Positions 45,417-54,474 of a stretch of DNA of 64,000 nucleotides are shown in pieces. Position 1 is the stretch's first letter, and each line of letters opens with the position of its first letter. The DNA is from JAZDFC01 sp043808235 (GTDB lineage Bacteria; Bacteroidota; Ignavibacteria; Ignavibacteriales; Melioribacteraceae): contig JAZDFC010000110.1 in the NCBI GenBank assembly GCA_043808235.1, forward strand, positions 66,764-130,763, in the 5' to 3' direction. Made by a program: the position numbers and the translations under genes. Under the pieces are notes generated by a model. The model made no database searches, was not told where the DNA came from, and worked only from the letters and a program-made list of their open reading frames with translations.

Positions 45417-45422
45417 TTACTT

Positions 45423-47291
45423 ATGTTAAAAGCTAACATTTTTATAGTAGAAGACGAATTAATCGTTTCGATGGAAATCCAACAACGATTGAACATCCTC
45501 GGATACGATATAGCCGGAACAGCCTCGTCCGGTGAAGAAGCCATTGAAAAAATTACAGCCATAAAACCCGACCTTGTATTAATGGATATTATGTTAAAAG
45601 GTAAACTTGACGGAATTCAAGTGGCGGAAATAATTCTTAACGAAGTGGATGTGCCGATTATTTTCCTTACGGCTTTCTCGGAAGAAAATACAATACAGAG
45701 AGCAAAAAGTATCCAACCTTATGGATACATTATTAAGCCCTTTGATGAGCGCGAACTTTATACAAATATCGAGATCACTCTTCATAAGCATGCCTCGAAA
45801 AAGGAGTTGAACGAAAAACAGCAATGGTTAAGTACAATTCTAAAAAGTATTGGCGATGCTGTTATTGCCACAGATAAAAACGGTATTATTAATTTTATGA
45901 ATGGTGTGGCCGAAGAGTTAACGGGATATAAATCCGAAGAAACAGTGGGTAAGCCTTTACATGAAATATTTAAAATACTCGATGATTCAACGCATAAGTT
46001 AATTGAAAGTCCTGTGGCAAAAGTTATTGAATCGGGAAAAATTATCGACTTTACAAACCACAGCTTACTGGTATCTAAGGACGGCGACGAGAAACCAATC
46101 CAGAGTTCAGCTGCGCCAATTCTTGACGATTGGGGAATAATACAGGGAGTTGTTCTTGTATTTCAAGATATAAGCGAACGCAAGCATATAGAACAAAAAT
46201 TAAAATTACAAAGCAGCGCTTTAAACGCTGCTTATAATGGTGTGATAATTACGACAAAAGATGGTGCAATTGTTTGGTGCAATTCGGCTATAACACGCCT
46301 AACCGGTTATGAAGCGGAAGAGTTGATCGGCTCTAATCCAAGATTATTAAAGTCCGACAAACATGATGAAATGTTTTATAAGAATATTTGGAAAACAATA
46401 AGCGCAGGCAAAGTATGGGAAGGTGAACTAGTAAATAAGAAAAAAGACGGTACGCTTTATTTTGAAGAAATGACAATCACACCTGTCAAAAATGAGATTG
46501 ATGAAATAACACATTTTATAGCGATTAAACATGATATTTCCGACAGAAAAAAATTTGAGGAAGACTTAATTGAAGCAAAAGACTTTGCCGAAAGATCAAA
46601 CAGATTAAAATCCGAATTCTTAACACAGCTTTCACACGAGATTCGAACTCCGGTTAACAGCATTCTTAGTTTTTCTAATTTACTCAGATCGGAACTAAAA
46701 GACAGAATTGAGGAAGATTTAAAATTCAGTTTCGATATGATAGACCGGGGAGGAAGAAGATTAATTCGTACTATCGATTTGATTCTCGATATGTCTGCTG
46801 TGCATACTGGCGCTTACGTCCCAAGTTTTGAAAAATTAAAATTATCCACCGATATAATTGAGCCCATTCTAAAAGAATTACTGATCCATATTAAAAGCAA
46901 GGGACTAAAATTAACATTTGACAATAGACTAGACAATATCCAAAGGATTTATGCTGATAAGTATTCTACTACTCAAATATTTTCTAATCTTTTAGACAAT
47001 GCTATTAAATACACAGAACAGGGTGAAATAAAAGTAAGCACAATGGTTAATGCGGATGGATATATTTGTGCTGCAATTTCAGATACAGGAATTGGAATTA
47101 GCGAAGAATATATGAAAGACCTATTCGAACCATTCCGCCAGGAAGAACAGGGTTACAGCAGAAAATTTGAAGGCAATGGTCTTGGCCTCGCATTAGTAAA
47201 GAGTTATTGCCAAATTAATCATGCTCAAATTTCAGTTGAAAGCAAGAAAAATTTGGGTACAACATTTACACTTTATTTTCCAACGTCGTAA
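45423..47291 (+). CDS. REC-PAS-PAS-HisKA-HATPase hybrid signalling protein
   Basis: A 622-residue soluble protein. The receiver domain (about 1-125) has the phosphoacceptor Asp55 in LVLMDIML and the conserved lysine in YIIKPFDERE. Two PAS domains follow (about 137-250 and 262-380, each ending in a DISERK/DISDRK-type PAC motif). HisKA has SHEIRTPVNSILSF with His405, and the ATPase has DNAIKYTEQGEI, DTGIGIS and GNGLGLALVKSY. No DNA-binding or other output domain. It begins 6 bases after the membrane kinase gene; the two probably form a relay. The final target is elsewhere. Confidence 0.93.
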   Translation: MLKANIFIVEDELIVSMEIQQRLNILGYDIAGTASSGEEAIEKITAIKPDLVLMDIMLKGKLDGIQVAEIILNEVDVPIIFLTAFSEENTIQRAKSIQPYGYIIKPFDERELYTNIEITLHKHASKKELNEKQQWLSTILKSIGDAVIATDKNGIINFMNGVAEELTGYKSEETVGKPLHEIFKILDDSTHKLIESPVAKVIESGKIIDFTNHSLLVSKDGDEKPIQSSAAPILDDWGIIQGVVLVFQDISERKHIEQKLKLQSSALNAAYNGVIITTKDGAIVWCNSAITRLTGYEAEELIGSNPRLLKSDKHDEMFYKNIWKTISAGKVWEGELVNKKKDGTLYFEEMTITPVKNEIDEITHFIAIKHDISDRKKFEEDLIEAKDFAERSNRLKSEFLTQLSHEIRTPVNSILSFSNLLRSELKDRIEEDLKFSFDMIDRGGRRLIRTIDLILDMSAVHTGAYVPSFEKLKLSTDIIEPILKELLIHIKSKGLKLTFDNRLDNIQRIYADKYSTTQIFSNLLDNAIKYTEQGEIKVSTMVNADGYICAAISDTGIGISEEYMKDLFEPFRQEEQGYSRKFEGNGLGLALVKSYCQINHAQISVESKKNLGTTFTLYFPTS

Positions 47292-47325
47292 AAAAAACCG
47301 GAATCGATTCATCGTATTCCGGTTT
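47290..47325 (-). terminator. Bidirectional hairpin between the kinase operon and the GH3 gene
   Basis: AAACCGGAAT (47295-47304) pairs with ATTCCGGTTT (47316-47325). An inner CGAT/ATCG pair lengthens the stem with one bulged base. On the minus strand it runs into eight T (47290-47297), ending the GH operon 26 bases after the GH3 stop. On the plus strand the T run is weak, and the stem starts right behind the kinase stop codon. Confidence 0.8.
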
Positions 47326-47350
47326 CAATAATACTTTCTGTTTTGTGATT

Positions 47351-49831
47351 CTATTCTACGGTAATTTCACTTTCTAATAGAATATCCCTACTTGATGAAC
47401 CAACCATCACCTTATATTTTCCTGATTCAACCTTCCATGATTTAGAATTTACATCGTAATATGCGAGATTGGATTTATGGAATTTAAACACTTCACTTTT
47501 AGTTTCTCCGGGTTTTAATTCTGTCTTTATGAATCCTTTTAATTCCTTCACCGGTTTGTCAATCTTCGAATCGATTGCACTTATATACAACTGAGCTGTT
47601 TCAGAACCGGCAATGTTACCTGAATTTGTCATTTCAAATTTTACTGTAAAGCTGTCCCCTTCCCTACTTACAATTAGATTACCATATGCAAATTTTGTAT
47701 ATGATAATCCAAATCCAAATGGGAATAAAGGCTCGATATTTTTCTTATCAAAATGACGGTATCCGACATAGATTCCATCATCATAGTTGGTTGTTCCACT
47801 CATAGCTTTATAAGTTGGATACGCTGAACAATCTTCCCATGATTTGGGAAAAGTGATAGGCAATTTTCCTGAAGGATTGTACTCTCCGAATAGAACTTGT
47901 GCAGCCGCTTCGCCAATATATTCGCCGGCAAACCATGTTTCAATCATTCCATTAACCTTTCCTATCCAGCTATCCATCAATACCGGGGAACCCGTCGTAA
48001 GAATAACAACTGTATTCGGATTAACTTCCGTTACAGCCTTGATCAATTCTTCCTGTCCATCCGGCAGATACAAATCCGGTCTATCGAAACCTTCGCTTTC
48101 GAAACGGAAAGTTGTGCCAACAAAAAGAAGAGCGACATCGGAATTTTTTGCAGCGCTAATTGCTTCATCCATCAAATTCACACCGGGCAATTGCCATGAA
48201 AGGATAACTGTTGCATCACCGCCGTTTTCGTAAAATTCAACTTTGATTTTGTGGATCTCGTTTGCTTCCATTTTTATTTCATACGATTTTGTGTCGAGCC
48301 CGTGATCACCCCAATTATCTATAACAAGTTCATCGTCGATGAACATTCTCGATCCGTCATCACTCGAAAGCTCAAGCGAGTACTCGCCGCCTTTAGGAGC
48401 TTGTAAATATCCTTCCCATTGAACCGAGAAATGATCTTCACCAATGCCGTCAACTGGTGAACCGCCCTGCCAGAAACATTTGATTTGGCTGTCAATTCTT
48501 TCAACCTTTGGATTTCCTTCGAACTTCTCATTCACGTAATACTTGGCCTTCAATCCATGTTGGGTACATTCTTTATCAACAAATAAATTCTCAACTGGAA
48601 TCGCAGCAGTTTCACCTGAAAAACGGATCGCCTGCGAGAAATTAATTTGAACCGATGAACCTAATTTTTCTTTCAAAGCCTGTAACGGTGAAATTGAATA
48701 ATCTGGCGATACCATCGAGCTTCCACCGCCGCCCGTTCTCGCTACGCCTGCATTTGGACCAATAACAGCTATCGATTTGATTTTATTTTTATCGATGGGA
48801 AGAATTCCATTATCATTCTTTAGCATAACTATTCCCTGCAACGCAACCTCGAGCGAAGCTTCGCGATTCTCTTTACTGCCGATAAGAGATTCGTCTTCGG
48901 TCGTTTCTTTTTCAAAAAGCCCGAGCTTGAAAATTACACTTAAAATCCTACGCACCATATCGTCAATTTTCGATTCCTCCAACTCACCACTTTCCAATGC
49001 AGGTAAAAGGTTGTCGATATTTAAAAATTCGCCGGTGGGCATTTCCAAATCCAAACCGTTCTTTGCAACCGGAATATCAGAATGAACCGCGCCCCAATCC
49101 GACATTACCAATCCTTTAAATCCCCACTCATTTTTCAATTTGGCAGTAAGCAAATCATAATTCTCAGCGCAGTATGGACCATTGAGTTTATTGTACGCGC
49201 ACATTACTGTCAGGACATCGGCTTCCTGCACAGCAGCTTTAAATGCGGGGAAATATATTTCGTTCAATGCACGGTCGCTTACTTTCGCATCAACAAACAT
49301 TCTTTCATGTTCCTGGTTGTTTACCGCAAAATGTTTAACACATGCAGCTGCGCCGGCATTCTGAACACCTTTGATATAGTCAACAGCCATTTTCGATGCG
49401 AGGAACGGATCTTCGCCGAAACTTTCAAAATTTCTTCCGCCTTGCGGAATGCGCGCAATGTTTACACACGGACCGAGAATCACGTGCCTTCCCTTTCCTA
49501 AAGTTTCCCGTCCAATACTGCTTCCGATTTTAAATGCTAAATCAGGATTCCAGGTTGCAGCCAAACCAATGCCCGCTGCAAATGCAGTTGATTCGTCCCA
49601 TCTCACACCAAGAGGACCGTCGGTCATTTTAAGTTCCGGTATTCCAAGTTCTTCGAATGGTTGAGTAGCGAAACCGGTTCCGCCAAGCATTTTAATTTTT
49701 TCTTCGAGCGACATCCGGCTCAATAAATCCTCTACCCTATCTTCGATTTTTGCATTTGCATTTTTATAAACCGGATTCTGCTGTGCAATAGTAATCGAAA
49801 CAAAAACAAGTACGAGTAACACTATTCTCAT
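47351..49831 (-). CDS. GH3 beta-glucosidase with inserted PA14 domain
   Basis: An 826-residue secreted enzyme with a signal peptide (IVLLVLVFVSITIAQ). The GH3 N-terminal domain includes ARIPQGGRNFESFGEDP, VKHFAVNNQEHERM and the nucleophile aspartate in GLVMSDWGAVHS. A PA14 carbohydrate-binding domain is inserted at about 410-550 (HGLKAKYYVNEKFEG, then LSSDDGSRMFIDDELVIDNW). The rest of the GH3 C-terminal domain and a fibronectin-like end follow. It likely releases glucose from beta-glucan oligosaccharides. The ATG at 49831 has GGGAG 5 bases upstream. Last gene of the GH operon. Confidence 0.94.
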   Translation of the reverse strand: MRIVLLVLVFVSITIAQQNPVYKNANAKIEDRVEDLLSRMSLEEKIKMLGGTGFATQPFEELGIPELKMTDGPLGVRWDESTAFAAGIGLAATWNPDLAFKIGSSIGRETLGKGRHVILGPCVNIARIPQGGRNFESFGEDPFLASKMAVDYIKGVQNAGAAACVKHFAVNNQEHERMFVDAKVSDRALNEIYFPAFKAAVQEADVLTVMCAYNKLNGPYCAENYDLLTAKLKNEWGFKGLVMSDWGAVHSDIPVAKNGLDLEMPTGEFLNIDNLLPALESGELEESKIDDMVRRILSVIFKLGLFEKETTEDESLIGSKENREASLEVALQGIVMLKNDNGILPIDKNKIKSIAVIGPNAGVARTGGGGSSMVSPDYSISPLQALKEKLGSSVQINFSQAIRFSGETAAIPVENLFVDKECTQHGLKAKYYVNEKFEGNPKVERIDSQIKCFWQGGSPVDGIGEDHFSVQWEGYLQAPKGGEYSLELSSDDGSRMFIDDELVIDNWGDHGLDTKSYEIKMEANEIHKIKVEFYENGGDATVILSWQLPGVNLMDEAISAAKNSDVALLFVGTTFRFESEGFDRPDLYLPDGQEELIKAVTEVNPNTVVILTTGSPVLMDSWIGKVNGMIETWFAGEYIGEAAAQVLFGEYNPSGKLPITFPKSWEDCSAYPTYKAMSGTTNYDDGIYVGYRHFDKKNIEPLFPFGFGLSYTKFAYGNLIVSREGDSFTVKFEMTNSGNIAGSETAQLYISAIDSKIDKPVKELKGFIKTELKPGETKSEVFKFHKSNLAYYDVNSKSWKVESGKYKVMVGSSSRDILLESEITVE

Positions 49832-49923
49832 AACAACTCCCATTATTTTTTTAACTATGATTTGATTCCCAAATAGTAATACAAGAAAAATTTATGTGTT
49901 TTTTGATATCAAGATTCTCACGA

Positions 49924-51486
49924 TTAATCAACTTCAAATTGGTTAAATCCCGGATTAATGGTCAATATCAAAAGTTTACCGGTATTTCTCCTTGCATACA
50001 AAGTGAAAGTTTGAGTCGAATTTATTTTAATTCTGCATGTTTTATTAACATCGATTCTTTTATCGCATATAAAAGATGCCTTGATGTCGCCAAACTGCAG
50101 ATTCTGAATGCCGTGCTTGTCGATCCGGTTAATATCCCATTTGACTTCTTTTTTTAAAGCATCGGCTTTTATCCCGATTACATTTTCAATCAACAGTGCA
50201 ATAGGGCCGCATCCGCTCCAGCCCACAAAATCGGATTGGGACATAGGCAGGCTTCGCATATAAAAATCCGGCGCATAATTTTCCCATATTGTCCCGGTCT
50301 TTTTAAAAACTTTATACATTCCATCGAGATATGTTTCAGATGCATGAGCTGCGAATTCCCGAAAATTGAAAGACGATTCGAATCCCTCCGAATATTTATC
50401 CAATCCTTTTATAGCCATGTAATTTGTAGGAGCCCATACACCACCAAGCCAGTAATTACCTTCCGGTTTGTATTCAGAATGATCCGCAGAAAGCGATGGG
50501 AACGGGATCGTTCGCCAGAACTCATTCGGATTTTTTAGATGAGAAAGTAATCTCTCAGCTTGAGTAATGTTTGGTAATCTTGCAACCATTGGCCAGAAAC
50601 ATGCAAGCGTTTTTGTTTGTATCTGCTTTCCTTTATCATCGAGATCATAATACAAACCATCCTTCTCATTCCACATCAGTTCATTTATTTTCTTTCCTAT
50701 TTCAACAGCTTTATTTCTATGCAATTCACTTTTTTGTTTGTCGCCAGCTTCTTCGTTCATCTCAGCAAGAGAATAATAAAACAAATACATTTGAGTTGAC
50801 ATGTCAGTCCAGGCAGAACCTTTACGCGGTGAATTATCCATCCCTGAGCCAAGACCGGTATTCCAATATAAATTATGCTTTGTTTTTTCTTTCTTTCTGA
50901 ATTTCTCCAGCCACTCAGCATATTTTTCGAGAGCAGGAAGAATATTCTTTATCCTCGACTGGTCGCCGCTGATGCGTGCATATTCGATTTCAGCCCAGGC
51001 AAAGATGGGCGGATTTATGGTGTGCATCCTATCAAGATAAACAAAGTCATTTCCATCCGCTTCCCAAATTTCCCGGCAGATGTAACCATTCTCATATTGC
51101 CGAGAATAGAAATTATCAAACGATTCAATCGAAGGGAAAATATGAGATGCATATCTCATGAACATCATCATAAAGGCTGTATCCCACTGAAATACCGAAG
51201 GAGAAAATCCTTCGTCAATATAGTTCGAAACAAAAGGTGAATCTTCAGGCGGTTGCTTGAAATGAGAAAAAGCAATCTCCCAGCATTTCCAATACAACTC
51301 AAGATACTCCGGATTATCTTCAATTACCGGTTCGGGAAGTTTAGCTTTGTGAATTTCGAAAAGAGGAATTTCTACTTCGACATAATTTTTCTTTGTAAAA
51401 TATTTTCCTCTTTCGCCCACGTCCTCGTATTGAGCAAATAAATAGGAATAAGTCAAAATGAATAAAATGAATAATAATCTCTTCAT
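49924..51486 (-). CDS. GH63/MGH1-like secreted glycoside hydrolase
   Basis: A 520-residue secreted protein with a signal peptide (LLFILFILTYSYLFAQ). The (alpha/alpha)6-barrel segments FQWDTAFMMMFMRYASHIFP, RKGSAWTDMSTQMYLFYYSL and GNYWLGGVWAPTNYMAIKGL place it near GH63/GH37 enzymes (alpha-glucosidase or trehalase-like). The aspartate in QWDTA and the aspartate in SAWTDMS are the likely catalytic area. A short beta domain ends the protein. It lies between a GH5 and a GH3 enzyme, so its substrate may be the oligosaccharide these two leave. The linkage specificity is not known. Confidence 0.82.
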   Translation of the reverse strand: MKRLLFILFILTYSYLFAQYEDVGERGKYFTKKNYVEVEIPLFEIHKAKLPEPVIEDNPEYLELYWKCWEIAFSHFKQPPEDSPFVSNYIDEGFSPSVFQWDTAFMMMFMRYASHIFPSIESFDNFYSRQYENGYICREIWEADGNDFVYLDRMHTINPPIFAWAEIEYARISGDQSRIKNILPALEKYAEWLEKFRKKEKTKHNLYWNTGLGSGMDNSPRKGSAWTDMSTQMYLFYYSLAEMNEEAGDKQKSELHRNKAVEIGKKINELMWNEKDGLYYDLDDKGKQIQTKTLACFWPMVARLPNITQAERLLSHLKNPNEFWRTIPFPSLSADHSEYKPEGNYWLGGVWAPTNYMAIKGLDKYSEGFESSFNFREFAAHASETYLDGMYKVFKKTGTIWENYAPDFYMRSLPMSQSDFVGWSGCGPIALLIENVIGIKADALKKEVKWDINRIDKHGIQNLQFGDIKASFICDKRIDVNKTCRIKINSTQTFTLYARRNTGKLLILTINPGFNQFEVD

Positions 51487-51501
51487 AATGTTTCCATGAT
51501 T

Positions 51502-52740
51502 TTATTTTTGTAAAGATAATCCCAGCGCTTCCAAATAACCTTTATTGATATTGTTGTTTTCAAGCAGACAGTTTTTCAAAAACTCATTCATTATTTGCAT
51601 AGCCTTTTGCTGATCTAATCGGGCATTTCTAATTTTATCGAATCCCGTGCGGTCGCCTTCGGCGAATTTTATTATATCATCCCATCCTTCGGGTTTGGGA
51701 ATCGAAACAACGCCGCGATCGGAATCAAGTTTTTTGTAGGGCCAAAAGCACCAGCCAATATTGTTCGTTTCCATCGTCTCGCGGAAAGCAGAAATCCATT
51801 CATTTGTATTTTCACCGGTTTCGCCGCACCAAATTGGAACGTTAAATTTGTCGCGAAAATCAATATGTCTTTGAATTACAGATACATCGGTAGGAGTCCA
51901 ATATGTATGAAATGTGTAAACGGCTTCGTAATCAATCGACTCATTGAATATTTGAAAATTAGTGTTCCACTGTGCGCCGCCAATAAAAATCATGTGATAA
52001 GGATCGACTTCGCGGATTGCGTGGATGATTCTTTTATATAGAGGTTCGAGCAGCGGATTTAACTTTTCAACATCATGAAAATGAGCAATCGGTTCATTCA
52101 ACAAATCATATCCGATTACAGTCTTTGAATTTTTATATCGCTCCGCGATTCTCTGCCAGAGATAAATAGTAAGAAGCTGCATGTCATTACTTTCAAACAA
52201 GAAGGGATAACCGCGGCTGTCGTCGATATTGTCGCCGGTTTGTCCACCGGGTGCTGCATGCAAATCAAGAATTACGAGTAATTCGTTTCGTTCACTCCAG
52301 GTCACAACGCTGTCAAGCATTTCGAATCCCGGGCCTTCCCAAACGGGCGGATACTGCTCTTTCATGAATAAGCGGAAATTAAACGGGACACGAATCGAGT
52401 TTAACCCGCATTGTTTGATAAAGCGAATATCTTTTTCCGTGATGTAATTCTTCCGGAATGTTTCCCATAATTTATCAGTCTCTTCCGGACCGACAAGTTC
52501 CCGAAACATTTCATCAATCCGCATTGCTGATGAAGTTTTTTCAAACAGGAACATGTAGCCTTCGGGATTCAACCAGTTGCCAAGATTGATTCCACGCAGT
52601 AAAACCGGTTTACCCGACGGATCAACAATTTCTTTTCCTTCTGTCCGGAAGAATTGGTTTTGCTGGGAGAAAATTTGAATTGAGGTTAGAAAAAGAATTG
52701 TGAAGATTAATTGAATGAGACTTATTCGAGTTACGAACAT
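51502..52740 (-). CDS. GH5-family secreted glucanase
   Basis: A 412-residue secreted enzyme with a signal peptide (LIQLIFTILFLTSIQIFSQ) and a GH5 TIM barrel: LLRGINLGNWLNPEGYMF, LNSIRVPFNFRLF, the acid/base glutamate in IGYDLLNEPIAHFH and the nucleophile glutamate in VPIWCGETGEN. It resembles exo-beta-1,3-glucanase and endoglucanase branches of GH5. First gene of the operon GH5-GH63-GH3; the GH63 start is 15 bases after its stop. The start codon lacks a strong ribosome binding site. Confidence 0.9.
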   Translation of the reverse strand: MFVTRISLIQLIFTILFLTSIQIFSQQNQFFRTEGKEIVDPSGKPVLLRGINLGNWLNPEGYMFLFEKTSSAMRIDEMFRELVGPEETDKLWETFRKNYITEKDIRFIKQCGLNSIRVPFNFRLFMKEQYPPVWEGPGFEMLDSVVTWSERNELLVILDLHAAPGGQTGDNIDDSRGYPFLFESNDMQLLTIYLWQRIAERYKNSKTVIGYDLLNEPIAHFHDVEKLNPLLEPLYKRIIHAIREVDPYHMIFIGGAQWNTNFQIFNESIDYEAVYTFHTYWTPTDVSVIQRHIDFRDKFNVPIWCGETGENTNEWISAFRETMETNNIGWCFWPYKKLDSDRGVVSIPKPEGWDDIIKFAEGDRTGFDKIRNARLDQQKAMQIMNEFLKNCLLENNNINKGYLEALGLSLQK

Positions 52741-52854
52741 GGTTTCAACTCACAATTTAGTTTTGGATGTTTCCAAAATAAGAAATTCCGGTTTTGATTG
52801 CGAAATTGTATAAAGCAATCATATTATTTTAATGAAGAGCAATTTCTTAATTTC

Positions 52855-52904
52855 GAATAACGAACACCGAATTTTGAACATAGAAGTTTTTTCATTCGTT
52901 ATTC
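52855..52904. repeat. AT-rich inverted repeat beside the glnA 3' end
   Basis: GAATAACGAA (52855-52864) is matched exactly in reverse by TTCGTTATTC (52895-52904), with a second pair TTTTGAA and TTCAAAA just inside and outside. The surrounding bases (to 52932) are further variants of TTCGAATA/TATTCG. It lies between the start of the GH5 gene and the stop of glnA, both on the minus strand, and could act as a weak terminator or be a repeat remnant. Confidence 0.5.
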
Positions 52905-52936
52905 AAAATTTAGTATTCGATATTCGGAATTCGCTT

Positions 52937-54319
52937 TTACAGCGTAAAGTACATCTTGTACTCAAACGGGTGCGGCATTGTACCGATGGCTTTTATTTCT
53001 TCCTGCTTTACGGATATCCACTGGTGTAATAAGTCTTCCGTGAAAACATCACCGCGCAATAAGAAATCAAAATCCCTTTCCAGCGATTCAAGCGATTCCG
53101 CCAGGTTCCGCGGGAGGAAGTGTATTGTATCCTTCATTGAGTAATCAGTTATATTTTTATCGAACGGACCGTACCCTTCTTTGCGCGGATCAATTTTATT
53201 TACCACACCATCAATACCGGCAAGCAGCATTGCAGTCAAACACAAATACGGATTTGCAGTTGCATCCGGCGGACGGTATTCGAATCGTGTTTCGTCCGGG
53301 TTGGAAATATATTTTGGTATCCTGATTGCGCTTGCCCTGTTGCCCTGCCCGTATGTTAATGCAACCGGCGCTTCGAATCCGGGAACGAGTCGTTTGTATG
53401 AGTTGGTACTCGGATTTGTGAAAGCGGATAGTGCCGGACCATGTTTCAACATACCGCCGATAAAGTATAACCCGAGTTCATTCATATTTCCGTATTCGCC
53501 TTTCTTATAAAAAGCGTTTTTACCGTTCCTGGTTAAATACAAATGGAGATGCATCCCGTTGCCAGCTTGTTGATACATGGGCTTGGGCATGAAAGTAATA
53601 AAAATATTATGCCTGCGGGCGAGATTAAACAAAACATACTTTGCAGTAACTATATTATCTGCTGTTTGCAGCAAGTTGCTAAAATATGTTTCGATTTCCT
53701 GCTGTCCCCTTTCGCCGCCTTCGTGATGATGATATTTTACATCGATGCCGAGTTTTTTGAAATATTTACATGCTTCATCACGGAAGTCATCATAAATATC
53801 AAACGGATTTGCCGCATGGTATGCGCGTTTATAAAACTCTTCTGCATGTTCAACTTTGTAATACGATGTAGAGGTTCTTGTATCATACTCAACGGCCGAG
53901 AAAATATAAAATTCAAATTCTGGTCCCCACCATGATTGATCGGCGCCGGTAAATTGTTTTAAAATTTCTGCTGCTTTCTTTGCAAGAAATCTTCCATCTT
54001 CATTAAAAGGAGAACGTGCTTCGTCGGTTAATTTTATATGCGAATAAAAACTTAGAGTTGGCGCATCCCGGAAAGGATCAAGCATTGCGGTTTCCAAATC
54101 CGGCACAAGAATCATATCGCTGTTCTCCACCTTTTTAAAACCATAGCTCGAACCGTCAAATCCGACGCCGTGTTTGATCATTTTTTCCATCACGGTTTCA
54201 TTTACCGGCAGGGATATATGATGAAGTCTTCCGGCTAAATCGATACATTTTAAATCTATCATCTCAACCGAATTTTGTTTTATGAGATTTTTGATAGACT
54301 GTAAATTCATTTTAGACAT
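52937..54319 (-). CDS. glnA: Glutamine synthetase, type I-like
   Basis: A 460-residue enzyme that joins ammonia to glutamate. GVGFDGSSYGFKKVENSDM, GPEFEFYIFSA, then GNGMHLHLYLTRNGKNAF with the ATP/glutamate-site histidine, and NPSTNSYKRLVPGFEAPVAL are typical of GS type I. The Tyr adenylylation site of the enterobacterial enzyme cannot be placed with confidence. ATG at 54319 with GAGG 6 bases upstream. It lies after eno, separated by a 155-base gap with a long inverted repeat. Confidence 0.94.
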   Translation of the reverse strand: MSKMNLQSIKNLIKQNSVEMIDLKCIDLAGRLHHISLPVNETVMEKMIKHGVGFDGSSYGFKKVENSDMILVPDLETAMLDPFRDAPTLSFYSHIKLTDEARSPFNEDGRFLAKKAAEILKQFTGADQSWWGPEFEFYIFSAVEYDTRTSTSYYKVEHAEEFYKRAYHAANPFDIYDDFRDEACKYFKKLGIDVKYHHHEGGERGQQEIETYFSNLLQTADNIVTAKYVLFNLARRHNIFITFMPKPMYQQAGNGMHLHLYLTRNGKNAFYKKGEYGNMNELGLYFIGGMLKHGPALSAFTNPSTNSYKRLVPGFEAPVALTYGQGNRASAIRIPKYISNPDETRFEYRPPDATANPYLCLTAMLLAGIDGVVNKIDPRKEGYGPFDKNITDYSMKDTIHFLPRNLAESLESLERDFDFLLRGDVFTEDLLHQWISVKQEEIKAIGTMPHPFEYKMYFTL

Positions 54320-54346
54320 GACTGCCTCAATAAAGTGAAAAAAATA

Positions 54347-54445
54347 GGCTGGCTAAAAAATTAGTCTGATTGAACTTGAGATTATCCTAAAAATATTTTT
54401 TACAACGGATTCAATCAAATCCTTACTAATTCTTTATAGCCAGCC
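54347..54445 (-). promoter_or_regulatory. Long-range inverted repeat in the eno-glnA gap
   Basis: GGCTGGCTA (54347-54355) and its exact reverse complement TAGCCAGCC (54437-54445) are 81 bases apart. On the minus strand the second arm is followed by TATTTTTTT, the layout of a terminator, just 27 bases before the glnA start. The upstream arm can instead form its own short stem TAGCC-GGGCT-GGCTA. Two exclusive structures in a leader before glnA suggest a simple switch or an eno terminator; no ligand or protein is proposed. Confidence 0.4.
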
Positions 54446-54474
54446 CGGCTAATATTTATAAATGTAAAACTATT

